Program-made: the position numbers and the translations under genes
Notes under the pieces: generated by a model
Database searches by the model: none
Seen by the model: only the letters and a program-made list of their open reading frames with translations
Told to the model about the DNA's origin: nothing
Shown: piece after piece, positions 7,566 through 21,700 of the stretch
Layout of the letters: each line of letters begins with the position of its first letter
How positions within the stretch are numbered: the first letter of the stretch is position 1
Origin: Trichobilharzia szidati
Taxonomy: Eukaryota > Platyhelminthes > Trematoda > Strigeidida > Schistosomatidae
Reading direction: 5' to 3'
Length of the DNA: 64,000 nt
NCBI GenBank assembly: GCA_944472155.2
Contig: OX235277.1
Coordinates: forward strand, 18,734,804-18,798,803

Positions 7566-8429
7566 TGTATATGTGTGCAAAATAACGGTGCACACATTGC
7601 ACGTTCCTGATTTTCCTTGAAAAATTTGGTGGTGCACATTAAGGAAAGGTCAATCTTAGAGAATTAATCGAGAATTACTGCGCATGATTGCAAAAATCAC
7701 CATTCAGGCAAGATTTCTTATTAGTGTGAGAAAATCACTTTACAAATAAGTGCAATCTATTTATGCACATTTCAGTGTAGCTACTTAAAATAGTAGCATA
7801 CTGTTAAGAATTAAAGGGAAGTTTACTTTATTCAACAACACATCATATAAATATCATTTCTGACACTACTCTCTTAAATGACGCTGGTCGGTTAGCATTC
7901 AATGACAAAGTTATTATTCCATAGACAGTGTAGAGTAATTAAGTGATCAAAATATATAAAGGCATGTACCGGTTATAATAATGACACTAAAAGAGTTTAA
8001 AGTCTATTCCATTTCATGAATGATTTCAACTAACTTTTTTTCTTCACGTTGCAATCAAAATATTCACTCTATGTCAATAGTCGTTTAGATATCGAATTCA
8101 TGAACAATTAACCGTTTTCATTGTTAGCATCGCATGCGCTTAGTTCAGAAATACGGAAAAAGGAATATATTTATGTCATTGAAGATTCATTTTTTTAGAA
8201 GTTATTATTTCTAATCTAGCTCCAGATGAGTTCATGTTCACTTTCAATTTATAGACAGCTCAATTAACCCTTTAAGTCAGCAAGATAACCTTGGACTGAA
8301 TCGAATAATCAGCTTTAGAATATTAGCTGTGATTCACCATGCATGACAGATCTCTAATGGAAAAGAAATATTCTTCCCTAAAATATTTGAAAAACAAACG
8401 CACCACACCTATTTCACTGTAACCAAACC
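7566..8429. other. AT-rich spacer
   Basis: No feature supported between the third-family foldback and the broken third-family PLE. Confidence 0.4.
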
Positions 8430-8868
8430 CTTCATTGTCTATCAAGGAACTTCCTGAACAATCTGGGTTTCAATTGTATCAAACACAGAGAACAAAGACG
8501 AAGAGTCCTCAAAACCAAGCTAGCCAAGATTAGAAAACAACAACCAGACAATACTCCAATTTACTGCGTAGTCAACCTATCAAAACAACCACTGTCAAAA
8601 ATGGAAAACGACTATTACAAAAGGATTAAACTACAACACCGGAGATGTTTCAAAAACTTATTTCTTCGCTGCCCTTGAATCATTACTCAAATCATTAAAC
8701 TTGAAAGCGAAAACGCAGGAAGAGACACGCCAAACAATTGTACCAATGGTCAGACAGAAAAAACAACACACATAACTCAACTCTCAAGAACTAAAGGCCC
8801 TGAAAAAGCTGAAAAATAAGAAGGACATCGTCATTCTACCAGCCAACAAAGGAAGAACAACAGTAGTC

Positions 8869-9393
8869 ATGGACAGAGAAAAATACACCAAGAAAGCTGA
8901 GGAACTACTCAAAGACGAGGATGTATATCAACAACTTCCAACAAATCCCATTCAAACACTGGACAACCGCATCCAAAGGACCTTAAAGAAGCTCACCAAA
9001 ACTAGACAGATAACAAAACAAGACCAATGGCGAATGAAATCCATTGAACCAGTCCTACCCCAATTCAATGACAGACCCAAAATACACAAGCCAAATGCCC
9101 CTTTACGACCAGCTGTATCACTCCCGGGAACTCCAACAAATAATTTATCCAAGGAATTATACAGAAAACTGAAACACCTAACGGAATCTTGTGATCACCC
9201 CATCAACTCTGCTATCCAATTTCTAGAGAAAATCAGGGGCATCCAAATGAATGAACAAGAAACAATTATATCCTTCAACGTCACAGCATTATATACCTCA
9301 ATCAGACAAAAACTAGAAAAAGAGACCATGGAGCAATTACTTAGCAACGACGAACATCTCCCACAACAACCAAAAATGCAACACACAATCTAG
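8869..9393 (+). pseudogene. PLE reverse transcriptase remnant (fingers and palm)
   Basis: The 174-codon frame carries LPQFNDRPKIHKPNAPLRP (about residue 62-80) and the palm motif SFNVTALYTSI, where the catalytic Asp of motif A (normally SFDV) has become Asn. A TAG at about 9391 is followed in the same frame by FNGKIYEQVKGTPMGSPISG. The catalytic YVDD is at 9555-9566 but in another frame (IWIRYVDDTFVVV). A further shift leads into 9679. Inactive by both frameshift and loss of a metal-binding Asp. Confidence 0.8.
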
Positions 9394-9678
9394 ATGGAAT
9401 GCACAAACTTTTGCCCAACAACGTACTTCCAATTCAACGGCAAAATATATGAACAAGTCAAGGGAACACCCATGGGATCGCCAATATCAGGTTTGATTGC
9501 AGAAGTAGTGATGCAAAGGCTTGAAAACATAATCCTACCAAAATTTGGATACGTTACGTAGACGACACATTTGTGGTAGTCCAAAAAAAGAAACGATAAA
9601 ACTCACAAATTTGTAAACAACGTTTTCAACGACATCAAATTCACAAGAGAGGAGGAATCCGACAACAAAATTCCATTT

Positions 9679-10131
9679 TTGGACGACTTAGTCAAGCGAA
9701 CAGCTACAGGGCAATTAGAAACTCGAGTTTATAGAAAATCAACTCACATAGACCGAATATCGAATAAAAACAGCAACAATCAAATAACCAGAAAAGGAAT
9801 TGCATACAAACACTACTCAAGAGGGCCAGAACTCATTGCAGCACTCTCACCTCAAGGAAAATTGAAGAAAGATATCTCATGGACGTCTTCCAAAAGAATG
9901 GATATCCACGGAACTTCATCAGGAGACATATACCCCCAAGTCAACCTATCAAACCGAAAGCCCCCAAGGAAAGCCCTATCAAATATAAAGGATATCTCAG
10001 AAATCACTGCAAGACTCGTCAAACCTTTAAGAATTGACGTCGCACACAAACCAACAAATCACTTCACTCATTTTTGTGTCAACCAAAATACTCAACAACG
10101 AATGAAGATAAAACCAACATCTACAAAATAA
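9679..10131 (+). pseudogene. PLE RT thumb and linker remnant
   Basis: Continues from IPFLDDLVKRT through TRVYRKSTHIDR (the VYRK-T-THT block of PLE RTs) to the linker LRIDVAHKPTN, which precedes the endonuclease. The same product as the 8869 and 10074 fragments, separated by frameshifts. Confidence 0.7.
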
Positions 10132-10346
10132 ATTGTAAAAACTGCGAAAAACACTACATTGCCCAAAATGGACGTCCCCTTCGTCTTCGTATCCACGAAC
10201 ATAAGCTAGCTGTCAAGAGACATGATATCCACTCCCTCATATCACTACATACAGACAACCACGGGCATCAATTCAACTGGGACAAAGTTCAAATATTAGA
10301 CAGAGGAAACAACAAGAATGATAGAGAATTTTTAGAAGCCTGGTAA
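10074..10346 (+). pseudogene. PLE GIY-YIG endonuclease remnant
   Basis: Reads IYKINCKNCEKHYIAQNGRPLRLRIHEH, with the CxxC pair kept. The second signature is YIA instead of YIG, and the T of the GQT-R segment is N. The later block ISLHTDNHGHQFNWDKVQIL matches the ALHT...WDRVKIL block of the PLE at 4198. Reading continues past the TAA at about 10345 into a typical PLE C-terminal tail. Loss of the glycine and the frameshifts argue against function. Confidence 0.75.
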
Positions 10347-10580
10347 TATAGTGAATCATCAATCAATAGACACATCGAGATTGACAACATTTATCAACCT
10401 ATAAGAAAGAAACCTCGCATACTAAAGGTCGAAATTCAAGTCAAAGAAACAATCAGTTCCAATACAAGTAGCCTACAAGGTGTTAAAGCACACAAAAACA
10501 ACCAACCACGTCCAAGGTCGTCAGGAGAGATGATTAGTAAACTCGAGGAGAAATCTAAAAGCTCACTTCAAATTGAAGTA

Positions 10581-10624
10581 TGCTCTAAAAATGTCGCCTA
10601 GTAGGGCGATGAAAGCTTTGCAAA
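10581..10624 (+). ncRNA. Decayed hammerhead-like motif of third PLE family
   Basis: Core CTAAAAA plus T (10585-10592), where CTGAAGA plus T would be expected. A strong stem II GTCGCC (10593-10598) pairs with GGCGAT (10605-10610, one G-T). GAA at 10611-10613, AGCT, T, then TGCA able to pair with TGCT (one mismatch) as stem I. Loss of G5 and G8 makes activity unlikely. Confidence 0.45.
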
Positions 10625-10689
10625 TCAACTATCCAGCTCAGAGAACACAACCACATCAATACCTCTTAAATTATTTACGTAAGTGCATT

Positions 10690-11860
10690 CTAAATTTCAG
10701 TTTTCTTTCATTTGTAACTAGGACGACAAATACAGTATTCGCTCTGTAAAGGTTTATTTTTCGTATGACAGCTGGATTCCAGTCTTGGGGTGAACACAAT
10801 GATCACTCTACACCAAAGACAGAAACTGAAGTCCATCTTCTGGTTGTAATAAGCAGATAACTAATTTAGAGGTAATAAAACCTACAGACCATAAATGGAT
10901 ATTCAACACTTATGACAATGAAAGAGGACTTACCTTTGTCTGAATATAAATGCAAATATATATATATATACATATGTATAGATTATTACTCATATTCTAT
11001 TGCACGTTAGCTAACAAACATGATTAATTGAGCACTGGAATTGTAAACAAAACGATCGAACAAAAATATTGCAAATAGCTGTTGAAAGTGAGAACAGTGT
11101 ATGTAGATGCAATAAAAGTTACTAATAGATGCATGGAGTAGTGAGAAATTAAAACCTACTAGACGCCATAGAGAAAGTAGGTGTTTGTTTTCTTCTCGCG
11201 CACTTCTTTGCTAATAGATATTCAATCTAATTTCAATTGCAGTAGACTCAGCGGATTAGCTTAACTGTGGAAAACATTTGTAAATTGTACTTACACAAAG
11301 TTTATTTGCCATTTATGGCATTGATTTAAAATTCTTTACTCACCAGAACATTTCCACTCTAATTTAAAAAGAACATTTAATAATTGTACAAGCGTTGTGC
11401 ATTAAAAAGCTTCAATATATCTTTGATCATAATATCAAAATCTAGAATGCTTTCCAAATTATGCTGCACGTTAGATTATTTTCTGAACATTTAGAAATGC
11501 ACTAGAATACAGTATTTCCTTTTAAAATATATTGATCACTTAGTAATTCCCGACAAAGACTCACCATCAAACAACGAACTTTTGCGCTCTGGATTATTCT
11601 GAACAGCCTGTGTCTTTGAACGTTACATATAGAGCGTATAGGCTTCAATATTCATATTTTAGTGACACATGAGTACTATACATTAAAGATTATACACACA
11701 GTGTCTCATGCGCAGAAATAAGTCAAAGAAACTAACTTTTCAGAATGAGTGTAGAAAGGAAAGAATGGGATAAATGAATGTTAATGTTATTCATAACAAT
11801 CTCTATCCGTTTCACTACATAATTGGACGAAAGAATGAATAGAATGCAGAAAGACATAAT
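10690..11860. other. AT-rich sequence, nothing recognised
   Basis: Contains a short TA microsatellite (about 10959-10978). No gene or known repeat seen. Confidence 0.4.
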
Positions 11861-11899
11861 TATTATCACTTAATTATCACTATTGACAAACCAACCAAG

Positions 11900-12210
11900 A
11901 GCCGATCGTTCAACAAATATGTGAGAGGAAATAATGATGTACCAGGCAGACGATGAGGAGGCCGTCGAATAACATCGCCCGCAACGCAGGCCATCGCTCG
12001 TGCGGAATCTAGATGAACAGCGACAAGTTCGTCGTCGCTGCCAGGGTGATATGGAGGAGATCTTACAAGGAAGAGATGAGAGAGTTTCGTCAATCGTGGA
12101 CCCAGCTAAAGAGGATGTCAGAAAATAGAAGGAAAGTGGAGATGTGTCGTTGAAGCCCTATGTTTCACTTGAAACCCAAAGGAACAATAATAATAATGTT
12201 ATCAAAGTCA
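11900..12210 (+). mobile_element. RTE-like non-LTR retrotransposon 3' end
   Basis: The 3' part reads KWRCVVEALCFT-NPKEQ near 12135-12185. This matches the C-terminal WR..V.ALCST.N signature of schistosome RTE-like ORF2 and is followed by an (AAT)n tail (about 12187-12198). Upstream to 11900 is GC-rich degenerate coding sequence. Heavily mutated. Confidence 0.55.
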
Positions 12211-12599
12211 CTTTTAGTTGTTTTCCTTCAGCTCATTAGATGGAATAAACAAATGAAATGACGCTACTCCAGAATCGCAATCATGCTTGATAATAACAGC
12301 TTTATGGATAGTGCTTTCTAATCAGGATATATACTCCCCTGGAAAACCTTGCTGAATCACAAATGTGTGATCACTTTCTTTTTAAGTGATGCAAAACGGT
12401 AAACTTGATGAGGTTTTTGCAGAGAAAAAGAGAGCAAAGCAAGGCTATTTACCATGGCCGATGATATTCCTGATTGTAGTGAAATGGCTGAAGTGAAAGA
12501 CTGCAGAGAGCGAGCAAACAGAAACTGATAAGAAGCCTTTAGAAGATAGGGGTGGTGAAGAAAACTCACCACCAACAACAACAAGCAACATTCACTATC

Positions 12600-13260
12600 G
12601 ACGGAGAAATTTGAAATAGATCACTCCTTTCACTCATCTAGATTGCACAGTTTGAACTAAAAGCGGAAGAGAGGACGCTATCAAAACCAGACATGATCGG
12701 AAAGGAAAGGCAGACCTACAATTACCTGAAATCATTTAGGTATCTACTGTATTCAGCATAAGGAAGAGCGTTCGAATTTTTAAACATCAGCTGTAAGTTC
12801 TATTTTTGCACATCTGACAGGCTTGACGCTTCACTAAAGTCATTTCCAACAGCCTGCAGAGGTTCACCAACAGCCGCATTCCGTCACTATATCCTGAACA
12901 ATGGATTAGCTGGTCACAAATTATTGGCAGCAAGAAACTCTGGGAGTGAGCCAGTCAAGAATGTTTTGCTCAAAAAATACGCAAGAGGCAACGGAAATAA
13001 ACGGGACGCCAACCAGGAAGACTGTTGAGTAACATAGCATGCCAAGCTTGTGCTCTACTGGAGACTAGGTGATGAACGGCTGATTGACGTGCATCTGAGA
13101 GTGACACGAAGGCCACCGTATGAGGAAGAGATGATATCTCAAAGCTAATCGTTGTACCAAATAAAGAGGACCACAGAGTATGGAAAATAGTTGAGAAGCG
13201 GTTTTCAATCTCTGTTTCCCAATCGAAACCCAAACGAATAATAATTTTATATAAACCCAA
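12600..13260 (+). mobile_element. Second RTE-like 3' relic
   Basis: 13000-13260 resembles the same C-terminal region (cysteine-rich ACQACALLETR block, then GFQSLFPNRNPNE ending in AATAATAATTT). Boundaries are guesses and the frame is broken throughout. Confidence 0.4.
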
Positions 13261-16200
13261 ATACTGTCACTAGTGAAGACGATGATTTTATCAACAACTA
13301 ACCACATACAATGCGTGAATTTCAACGAGATATATGGTAAAACCATCAGCTAATGCCATTTTGATGTGACTTATTGATCATTTCATTTAATATAATATAT
13401 TTCCGTTCATTGATTAGAAATGTATTATATTTGTTGTATATTAGAAGAGGCTGTATTATTTTTTTCTAAACGGATAAGTAATGCATATTACATCAGTGGT
13501 GTTTTGTAGGTATACACTTTTGAAAAGTACACTTACGTAGCGAGAGCATATGAATATACTTGTCTCACTCAGTCGTTTGTTTATTTATTCCTGACAGTTT
13601 TAAGGTTTCGCGGGATTCAAATGATTAATTACATGAAGCTACTTGTGAGCATGTAAATACATAAATGTTCTTCAGTAATGTAAAACGATTATCAAAATGT
13701 ACTCAAAGGACAACACTAGCTACTATTACCATATCGGTTGTAATCTATGTATTGATTATCAATTGAGTTCCTGTGATTAGTGTATGAACTATACTGGGTG
13801 ATATTCTCAGAGCTTCTATGACATACATATGAATATTCGAAACCGAAAGAAAAATATTTACTCACCACAATCTTCAAAGGATTGCACATAATTGTCATTC
13901 TTTGAGAAAAATCTAGGAATAACATTTTACTCAGCTCAGTTCTGAGATGATTCTCGTTACTATCATAACCTGACCGGATGTAATGTAATTCATTTTTTAC
14001 CATCCATCTGGTTTTAACGAAGCAACCATAATGTAGTTTCATTACATATCTGTTGTATGTGTGACAGAATAGTTTCAGTAGAGAAAATAGTTGCGTACTG
14101 CGACATGTGTAATACATTGTTCAATTCTGAACAAACAAAGCATTCTTCCTGACCAAAGTGAAAACATAACTATTTAAAAAAAGTTCATTTAGAATAAGAG
14201 AAAAGGATTGAGTAGAGAAATATTCACTTTTCAATTAAATCTCCATTTCTGGCTCTATGCAATATTTATAGCGTATTTAATACTACACAAAATTTATTTA
14301 CCCACCTCCTCCTGACATGTTTATATTGACTGCTTATTTTTAACAGACTTATCGCAACAAATTCAAAATGCTTTATATAAATAAATTAATATGAAGACTA
14401 ATGTGGAGAATGAAATCTCGTTTGCTGCGAACGTCATTCTTACTATCTAGTGCATATATTCCGTGGTATATGTTTTTATACATATATATCTTCAAGCCAG
14501 ACACTAGGATATAACTAAAATTGCCACATATAAATAACTGTGTAGTATATGCCATTGTATATTTGTATGAGCTGTGTATTTTAACATAAGTCTGAGTTTA
14601 AATTGAGAAAAAGTGACTAAAAAAATTTATAATAATCATTAGGTGAAAAACAGAATGAAAGTGAACTCACCAGTCACTAGATGAAAATCCAAACAATCTT
14701 CCAAGTTAAACTTCGCCTTATGACTAATAATAAAAAGCATTTTCTCCTTACGTTTTCTTATCTACTTTCTAGAGTATAAAGAATTAATTTTCATATGTCC
14801 GGGTCGACATGAGATGTACTGGGCGGAACAAATCACATTCCCTCCGACTTTAAACCTTTGGCCTCATTCAGAGGCAAGCATACGTTATGTGTCGAAATGC
14901 AACTTATAATTCTGATTAGAAAAATGGAGAAATTTTGAATGCATCAAATTTTGATAAATTACTTACATGCGTCAACTAATTTCATTGTAAAAATAAAACA
15001 TCTCATTCACCTCAGAATATACAAAACGAGAAGAATGTTTGCTGAATGACTTAGAATCTCCGTCAGCATATCTCCAGATATTTGCATTTTATCATTTATA
15101 TCCTGACTGGAACCATATTTATATAAGGAATATTCAGAAAGTCCTGAAATTGCTTCCTCTTGAACAGTCATTTAAATTGTGCTTGCCTAATTTAGCTGTT
15201 TTGTCTCATTTTGCATACCTTAAAACACTGAATTTGTACTTTATTAACTATCTTGCATTTTGTGTTAGTTAGACGATTTCTGATTCATTAGGATGTTATA
15301 CATTTTGTTTACTGTGAGTCAAATTTTGGAGTCAGCCAGTGTGTTTTTGGTATTTGAATGACAGCTAACGTCGTATTAGCAGGCTTGTACCATGTTTATC
15401 TGATTATTTGTGTCTAGTAGAACAATAATCATTCAGTTCTTCAGTAGTTCATTATCAATATAATTCCATTTGGAACCATCTGGTTTTGTTTTGAATTTGT
15501 TAAAAGACAGTGAGTTCATCTCTTCAAACGTTGTTCATGGAGTGGTTGTAAAGTTAGCTCACAGCTAAATTTAACTGTCTGATTTTAGAAACCTTTCAAA
15601 TCATGTGTGAATTGGAACGTGTTATGACTGAATCTGTGTTGAGTTTTACATGATAGTTAATTTTCTACTGTTAACGAATTCTGCTCTATTGTTACCAATG
15701 CCTAAAATAGGCAACATGCTGCTAAGGGACATTTATTCATACAATACGTTTATGGTATGCTTATGCAAGCCTTTATAATAAATTTTTCATTCTTGTATCC
15801 GTCATGCATTACTAAGTCACAGGAGCCAGCAAGTCAATACTGGCCTAACATTTCAGTCCAATCAACAGGGAAATCAAAATGTGAACATTAAATAATATTA
15901 GAATCTTTTTCATAACACAGTTTACTTACATATCATTTCTTTATTTTGGTTTCAAATCACGTTGTAAAACATAGTAAAATTATGAATTAGTATTAAAAAA
16001 GGGAAGATAAATATATTCGCATTTCTTTTCACACAGCTTTTCTCTAATTTCCCCGATATGTGCATCAGTCAGAGCCTGTTAACGATCATAATTATGATAT
16101 CAAGCTAAAAAAAACACAAATTACATAAAGAGAAGTTGCAGTTTTATTACTGCTCCAAATCTTCATGGTTAACAACAAGTGGATATGTTTTAATTGCTCC

Positions 16201-18285
16201 AAGAATCAGATTTTACAGCCACAGAGGTCACTTTATTGACACCAAATCAGACTGTCCGAGGTAATATCTACCTTTCATCTTTCTCGGGTCATGGTTGAAT
16301 GCATATCAATTCTAATTAGGGTCAATTCACCTTCAGACAAACTACTTTCACTTAATTATACTGGATACACTCGTTGAAACTCTCATTCTTCTTCTGTCTT
16401 GACCGATTTTGCATTATTCAGTCTGCTAAAGTCGACTTAACATCACTTATTTCAAATACGTATGAAACTTAGGATTAGTCGTGTTATTAATTTAAGTTAT
16501 TTTTCAATTGACTTACTAGCCTTTCCTTTTGTATTTCAAGCGAAATTTGTTAGTGATAAAAGTTGAAAAGGAATAATTCATCCTAGTGGTGGCGCATTGT
16601 TGACTCTAGTGATAATCGTATGAACTTTTCTGTAAGCGGAGTTTGCTAATAGCATATTTTGAGCAATTTTACTCAATAAATATATTTTTATGCAAAGGAA
16701 GACGTGATAAAATGAAAAGCCGTACATAGGCTCGTTATACAGTTAACTTTAAAACTTTTAAATGCAGATACTACTCTTCTGTGACTGCTGAAATGCTTTC
16801 AATTTGTTAAAAATTATCAAAATATTGTATATTATTTGGAATTTCGATCATGCTAAACGTTCTCCTTTTTAAAAATGAAATTCCTCGTCGTCCACAAATC
16901 AGCATATTCACGTTATGAATACACAGACTGTTAAACCAGTATTCCATTTGAAGAAAGTATTAATTCATGAACGGAATAACTTCACACATGCACACAGTGC
17001 TCTTATTAAGATTGCTACAAAACCTCACAAGTTTTTTTGGATTTCGGAAATAAACATAAACAAGCTTATCAGGTGAAAACAGTGAGGGGGCAGTGAAAGT
17101 GAAAACCGAAAATACAATATGATCTGACTTTCTCTTGTGTACATCTTAGAATGTAACATGGGTAAAGGCTTAAATAAAAGGTCCTTTGTTCAGAAGTTGT
17201 TTCGTTTATTATCAGTTTGTCAGTCTATGAAGTACTAGTATGCATTTCATTCTACTGCATTTCTATGCCATCTTGGTTATTCAGTGGAATATGCAAGAAG
17301 TAATTTACAAACGGAGATGAATAACAGTTAAAATTAACACATATTCATCCACTTGTAAATTTAATTAATTCTGTTGAGTAGACGTTTTATCGACTTAAGA
17401 GCAGTTTGGACCTCCAATCTCTCTTATTTTACTGGAAAGGAAAACTGATGTTTGAAGAAAAAACACTTTTTCGCATAACGAAAACATAAATTGGTGTCCC
17501 ATCAAGAACTTTGCATTGTCAAACCACGTAAATCTATGCTATATGTAATATCTTCATACAATGAAACTAAATAAAATATTTCTGTATTGCCAACTTACTT
17601 TCGTTTACTATTCATTTGAATAAAAGTAAGAATTTCCAAAAATAAATTTGAGAACAGACTCTATTCTCCAACAACAGCCTCGTCAAAAACACTGAAAGTC
17701 TTCAATTCACCATTTAACTAAAAGGCTTCATTATGACAAGAAGTTTAAGTACGACGTCTTGTGCCCTGAGTTAACTAAACAGTTGATAAAACCGTGAGTA
17801 CGCCATTTAGCTTTCACTGTACAAAATACCAGTTTTTTGGTGAAAATCTTCCCATATTTATAAAAAATTCGGTGCTGTGGTTTATTTATTCACTGAAATT
17901 TACGCATTGGAGTTTCTGAATAGACTAGAACAGTTATTATATAGCTATGTCTGAGATGGAGCAACACTTAAAAAGTATTAAGAAATATTAAATGCAAAGC
18001 ACAAACCAAAAACCGTCAAGTGGGACCCGAATGGAATGCGATGGTAGTAAAACAAGTAGAAAATAGCTGCAGAGAGTTAATAGGAAAGTACACACTCATC
18101 TGAAAACGAACGTAGACGAAATGAATGACAAGGAAAATAACAATTATTCATAACGCGAATAAACTCTTACTTTCTCCCAAGGCTAACATAAAAGAATTAT
18201 GAACGACATTCTGATATGAAAATAAGCTTTTTTGAAAACTGAAGCGAAGAATCAGTGAAAAAATGCACGACTTCAGAGATCTATT
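13261..18285. other. 5 kb of AT-rich sequence without recognisable genes
   Basis: The longest frame (13716-14117, minus, 133 codons) has no motif I recognise and a composition expected by chance. No repeats of the families seen elsewhere were noticed. Introns of an unseen gene cannot be excluded. Confidence 0.4.
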
Positions 18286-18700
18286 GATAATTTATTTCAG
18301 TTTATGATCTGTCATATATATTAGTTTCATCAATATATTTCACATTAGTTTGTTGTCCATGTGTCTACTGATTCTACGTGTAATCACTGAAACCGAATTC
18401 TTTCATTCAATATAGGTGTATGTAATTAAGTTAGAGAACCTGGTTTAACAAATTTCTTCAAAATAACAAGGTTTCTTTCACGACAAAACAATCCAACAGT
18501 TTGTTATCCTCTGGATTATTTACCCGAGATTCTCCTAACGTTTATACGATATTCCAGTATCAATGTTTCCGGGATTTATCTCATTCCAAACAAGTAACCC
18601 AAGAATGTAGTCAAAATCGGACAAGTTGACTCTGACATTCAACCATTTTCATACTTAATAATGTGTGCTTGAATGCTATTAAATTAACCATAATGATACA
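18286..18700. repeat. Outlying unit of the diverged ~750-bp tandem array
   Basis: 18290-18440 and 18520-18660 share ordered motifs with the units at 23.2-25.5 kb (TTTCATC...TTTC, GTGTCTACTGATTCTACGTGTAA, ATATTCCAGTATCAATGTTTCC, ATCTCATTCCAAACAAGTAAC). Confidence 0.5.
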
Positions 18701-21700
18701 CCATCTATACTTGAAGCAGATGGAATTCACAGAGCTGATTCGCTCAGATTTGGTATGAAAATGTTATTACTTAAAATAGAATGATTGCAATTGAATAAAA
18801 ATACGTTAACTGACCTTCTCTGTACCCTAATTGAAATTATAAAGGTTTTGCAAAACCTGTCAGGTATGAAGGAATCTATTGCAAAAGAATGCAGGGAACT
18901 TGAACTAACGAAATTTATCGAAATTTCATCAACATGCAACGACGTTTCATTGCACAACTGCAAAAGCTCAATGAGGGTTTCACTCGTTGATCAGTCATGC
19001 ACAATTTTAATGAGTACATTTTATATTGCATTTTTCATACAAGTATCTCTGTCTTGCTGATGCAATGAAATCAGGAATAACAGTAGCTGTTCATTAGATC
19101 TTAATACCTATTTTAAATCCTCTAGTGGAATAGTGTTCTATTTTCTTACAAGAAAGCCAAATATGAAAATGCGTCATTTGGAAATGGTGAATTATTACCT
19201 TATTTGGGCCATACATATATGAGTTCAGGATATAATCAGGGTCAGACAAAGTTATATCTGTTACAGATCCAACTCATTATTTATTTCTATGTATTCGATG
19301 ACGAAATGAATGCAAACTGCATGCGCTTATCGAAATATGTGGAATTCAGATTAGCTTAGTAGATATAGGTTTTAAATAATGTAACCCTGCCTTGCCATCC
19401 TGTCCCTAAGCAGTGAAAGAAGAAGGTTTAAAAAACCTTCACTTCAAATTAGCAGAAATGTAACCGTTGAAACTTAAAATACCGAAGGAAAAATTGTTCT
19501 GAGGTGACAATGGGAAGACACCAAAAATTTGAAGCAATCTGTAGTCGAAAGTCTTTAAGGAGTGAATTGGCGTATCTACCCTCTTTGATGAAAGCAGATT
19601 GAACATGAAGTCAAGGATTGATGTTAAAATGTTTGAAATCGGCGAGGTTGTCAAGATTGTTGAGGAAATGTTGAAAATATATTTTAAGAGTAATGGGGTG
19701 CTGTGAGAGCATATGAAATGGACGCTGACTGTAGAGGCAATAACAGATTTATTATCAACTAGACAACAGTCAAAAGCACAAGAGGAGTATAGGCGTTACA
19801 CTGTCACCAGCAGAATTGAAAGCGCTGACATTCTAGCAATCAACCCATTTGGGATTGTGGTAGGTCGATTCACATTATTAGGAATGAGAGTTACATTTAT
19901 AAAATACTATGGACCTGCAAATAGCGGATACCAGGGAAATGGGAAGGACTTCTAAAGAAAACTACGGACCCCACATACATACGATTTGTAAATTATAACG
20001 AGTGGTATGCATGCAAAGCAAAATGGAAGCTGACAATATGGAAAGAGAACTAATTATGTACTGAAAGGTGCTTGGTAAGAAAAAAGAATTCTATGTAAAA
20101 TTTCGCAACCGCATTAATGGCTGGGGATAGGAGGAGGCGTACACAAGTGCAAGGACACCTAAAAGGTGACACTGTTTTCACCAAATATGGTTATTGTAGA
20201 CCGGGTAAATTGCATCTAAGTCAGAGGAAAGTGAAGATGCAGACTACTGGAAACACCAACCCACGGAAACGTAAGTGCACATGGGTGCAAAGCTGTTTAG
20301 ATACCTTAGCGGGGAAAAAGAAGCAATAAAGTAAACACGTACTAAGAATAGTAAATAACAGTGAAGCCAATTACAATCTACGATGCGCTGAACAAAAGTG
20401 AGCAAGAGTGCAACGAAGGACAAAAGGCTATTTTATGATACATTTTTAATTGATGCAGAGCACCCTGCACATTGAAAAGCCTTAACAAAACTATATCAGA
20501 TATCAGGGTAGCTATCGGAACAGAAACCGACGCAAATGAAACAGGAAAAAGATATTAAAATCATGCTATCCAGACAGCAAATCGCCTCAAAATCTCTTGA
20601 ATACATCATCACCTGCAAGTCGTTCGGAAATACTATCAAATGACAAGAACCAACAGTGGACACAAACCCTCTGGCAGAAAAAGAAGGAAACGAACAAGTA
20701 TAGCAGCAATATCCTTTTGGCGATTACACTATCTCATTTATATATATATATAAATATGTATATATATACGATTATTGTATACTTCCACAGAAAAGAGAAG
20801 ATTGAAATTCTTAATCATTTTCAACGAAATTAGTCAGGATTTGAAATTAGTTTTCTTAACACAAACAGGTGTGAAGTGAATGACCATGGAGACTAGTTGA
20901 AATAATAGTTTTGCATAAGTGAAATTAAATCAATGAAGGGAATGAAAGAACAAAACTGAAAACTAAGTACCCTTACTCATCTAGATCAATGGCAAATTTT
21001 GAGGTTTAGCTAGTTTCTTTTAAAAATATAGCTACAGATTTTCTATGCATACGGCGAGGGCCTACGCAATACGAATAAGCCATGTGCAGATCCAATAGCA
21101 GCACTACGCATTAACATCAGACAGACTGCAAAATGGTGGTCATCAAATTTGAAGAAGACCTGGTAAGCCTTGAGCACAGATCAGTTTGGAAGCCGATTCA
21201 ACATGGTGGAATGCGGTACCACAAATCTTTGAAAGTCTTTTTCAACAACATTATGATGGATCTACTTGCCAAGTAGTTCACAACATAAAGTTTATGAAAT
21301 GTTTGTATAGAAGGCAGGGAAAGAAAAAAGTAGTATAACACCATCGATGGTTTTCTTGACAGTGGAACACCCGATTACACAGTAGAAAAAGGTGAGTAGG
21401 CGTTTGCTGTACCAGTGAAAGGTCTTTGGAAAAGTTCAAGGTCCGCGAGTAATTTTTTTGCTGTACTTATCTCGTCAGCATTGTTCAACTGCAAGTGGCA
21501 CGGATGGGGATGTCTACCCTTAATCAATGTAATAAAACAGAAATTCACTACTCTGAAATCAGTAAAGAGATACACCGCACCTACCAAAAAGAAAGAGATG
21601 CAAAATTCATGACTGTTGTCGAATTAATGACCCTGAGTGTTTTATGAAGTGCGCACCAAGAAAAAATTCTCTGTAGACTCGTTACCATAGCTAACAGTTC

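Larger units (their letters stand above)
8430..10680 (+). mobile_element. Degenerate Penelope-like element, third family
   Basis: Holds, in order, a PLE N-terminal block (VNLSKQPLSKMEN near 8570-8600), RT, linker, GIY-YIG remnant, a C-terminal extension (SINRHIEIDNIYQPIRKK near 10365) and a 3' terminal repeat with a hammerhead-like stem (10581-10622). It is spread over several frames with many stops. Protein identity to the other PLEs here is low, so it is a separate lineage. Both ends are approximate and no TSD was found. Confidence 0.75.

Noticed and set aside
13716..14117. 133-codon minus-strand frame as a gene
   Set aside because: No recognisable motif, composition typical of random AT-rich sequence, and no supporting splice or promoter evidence.
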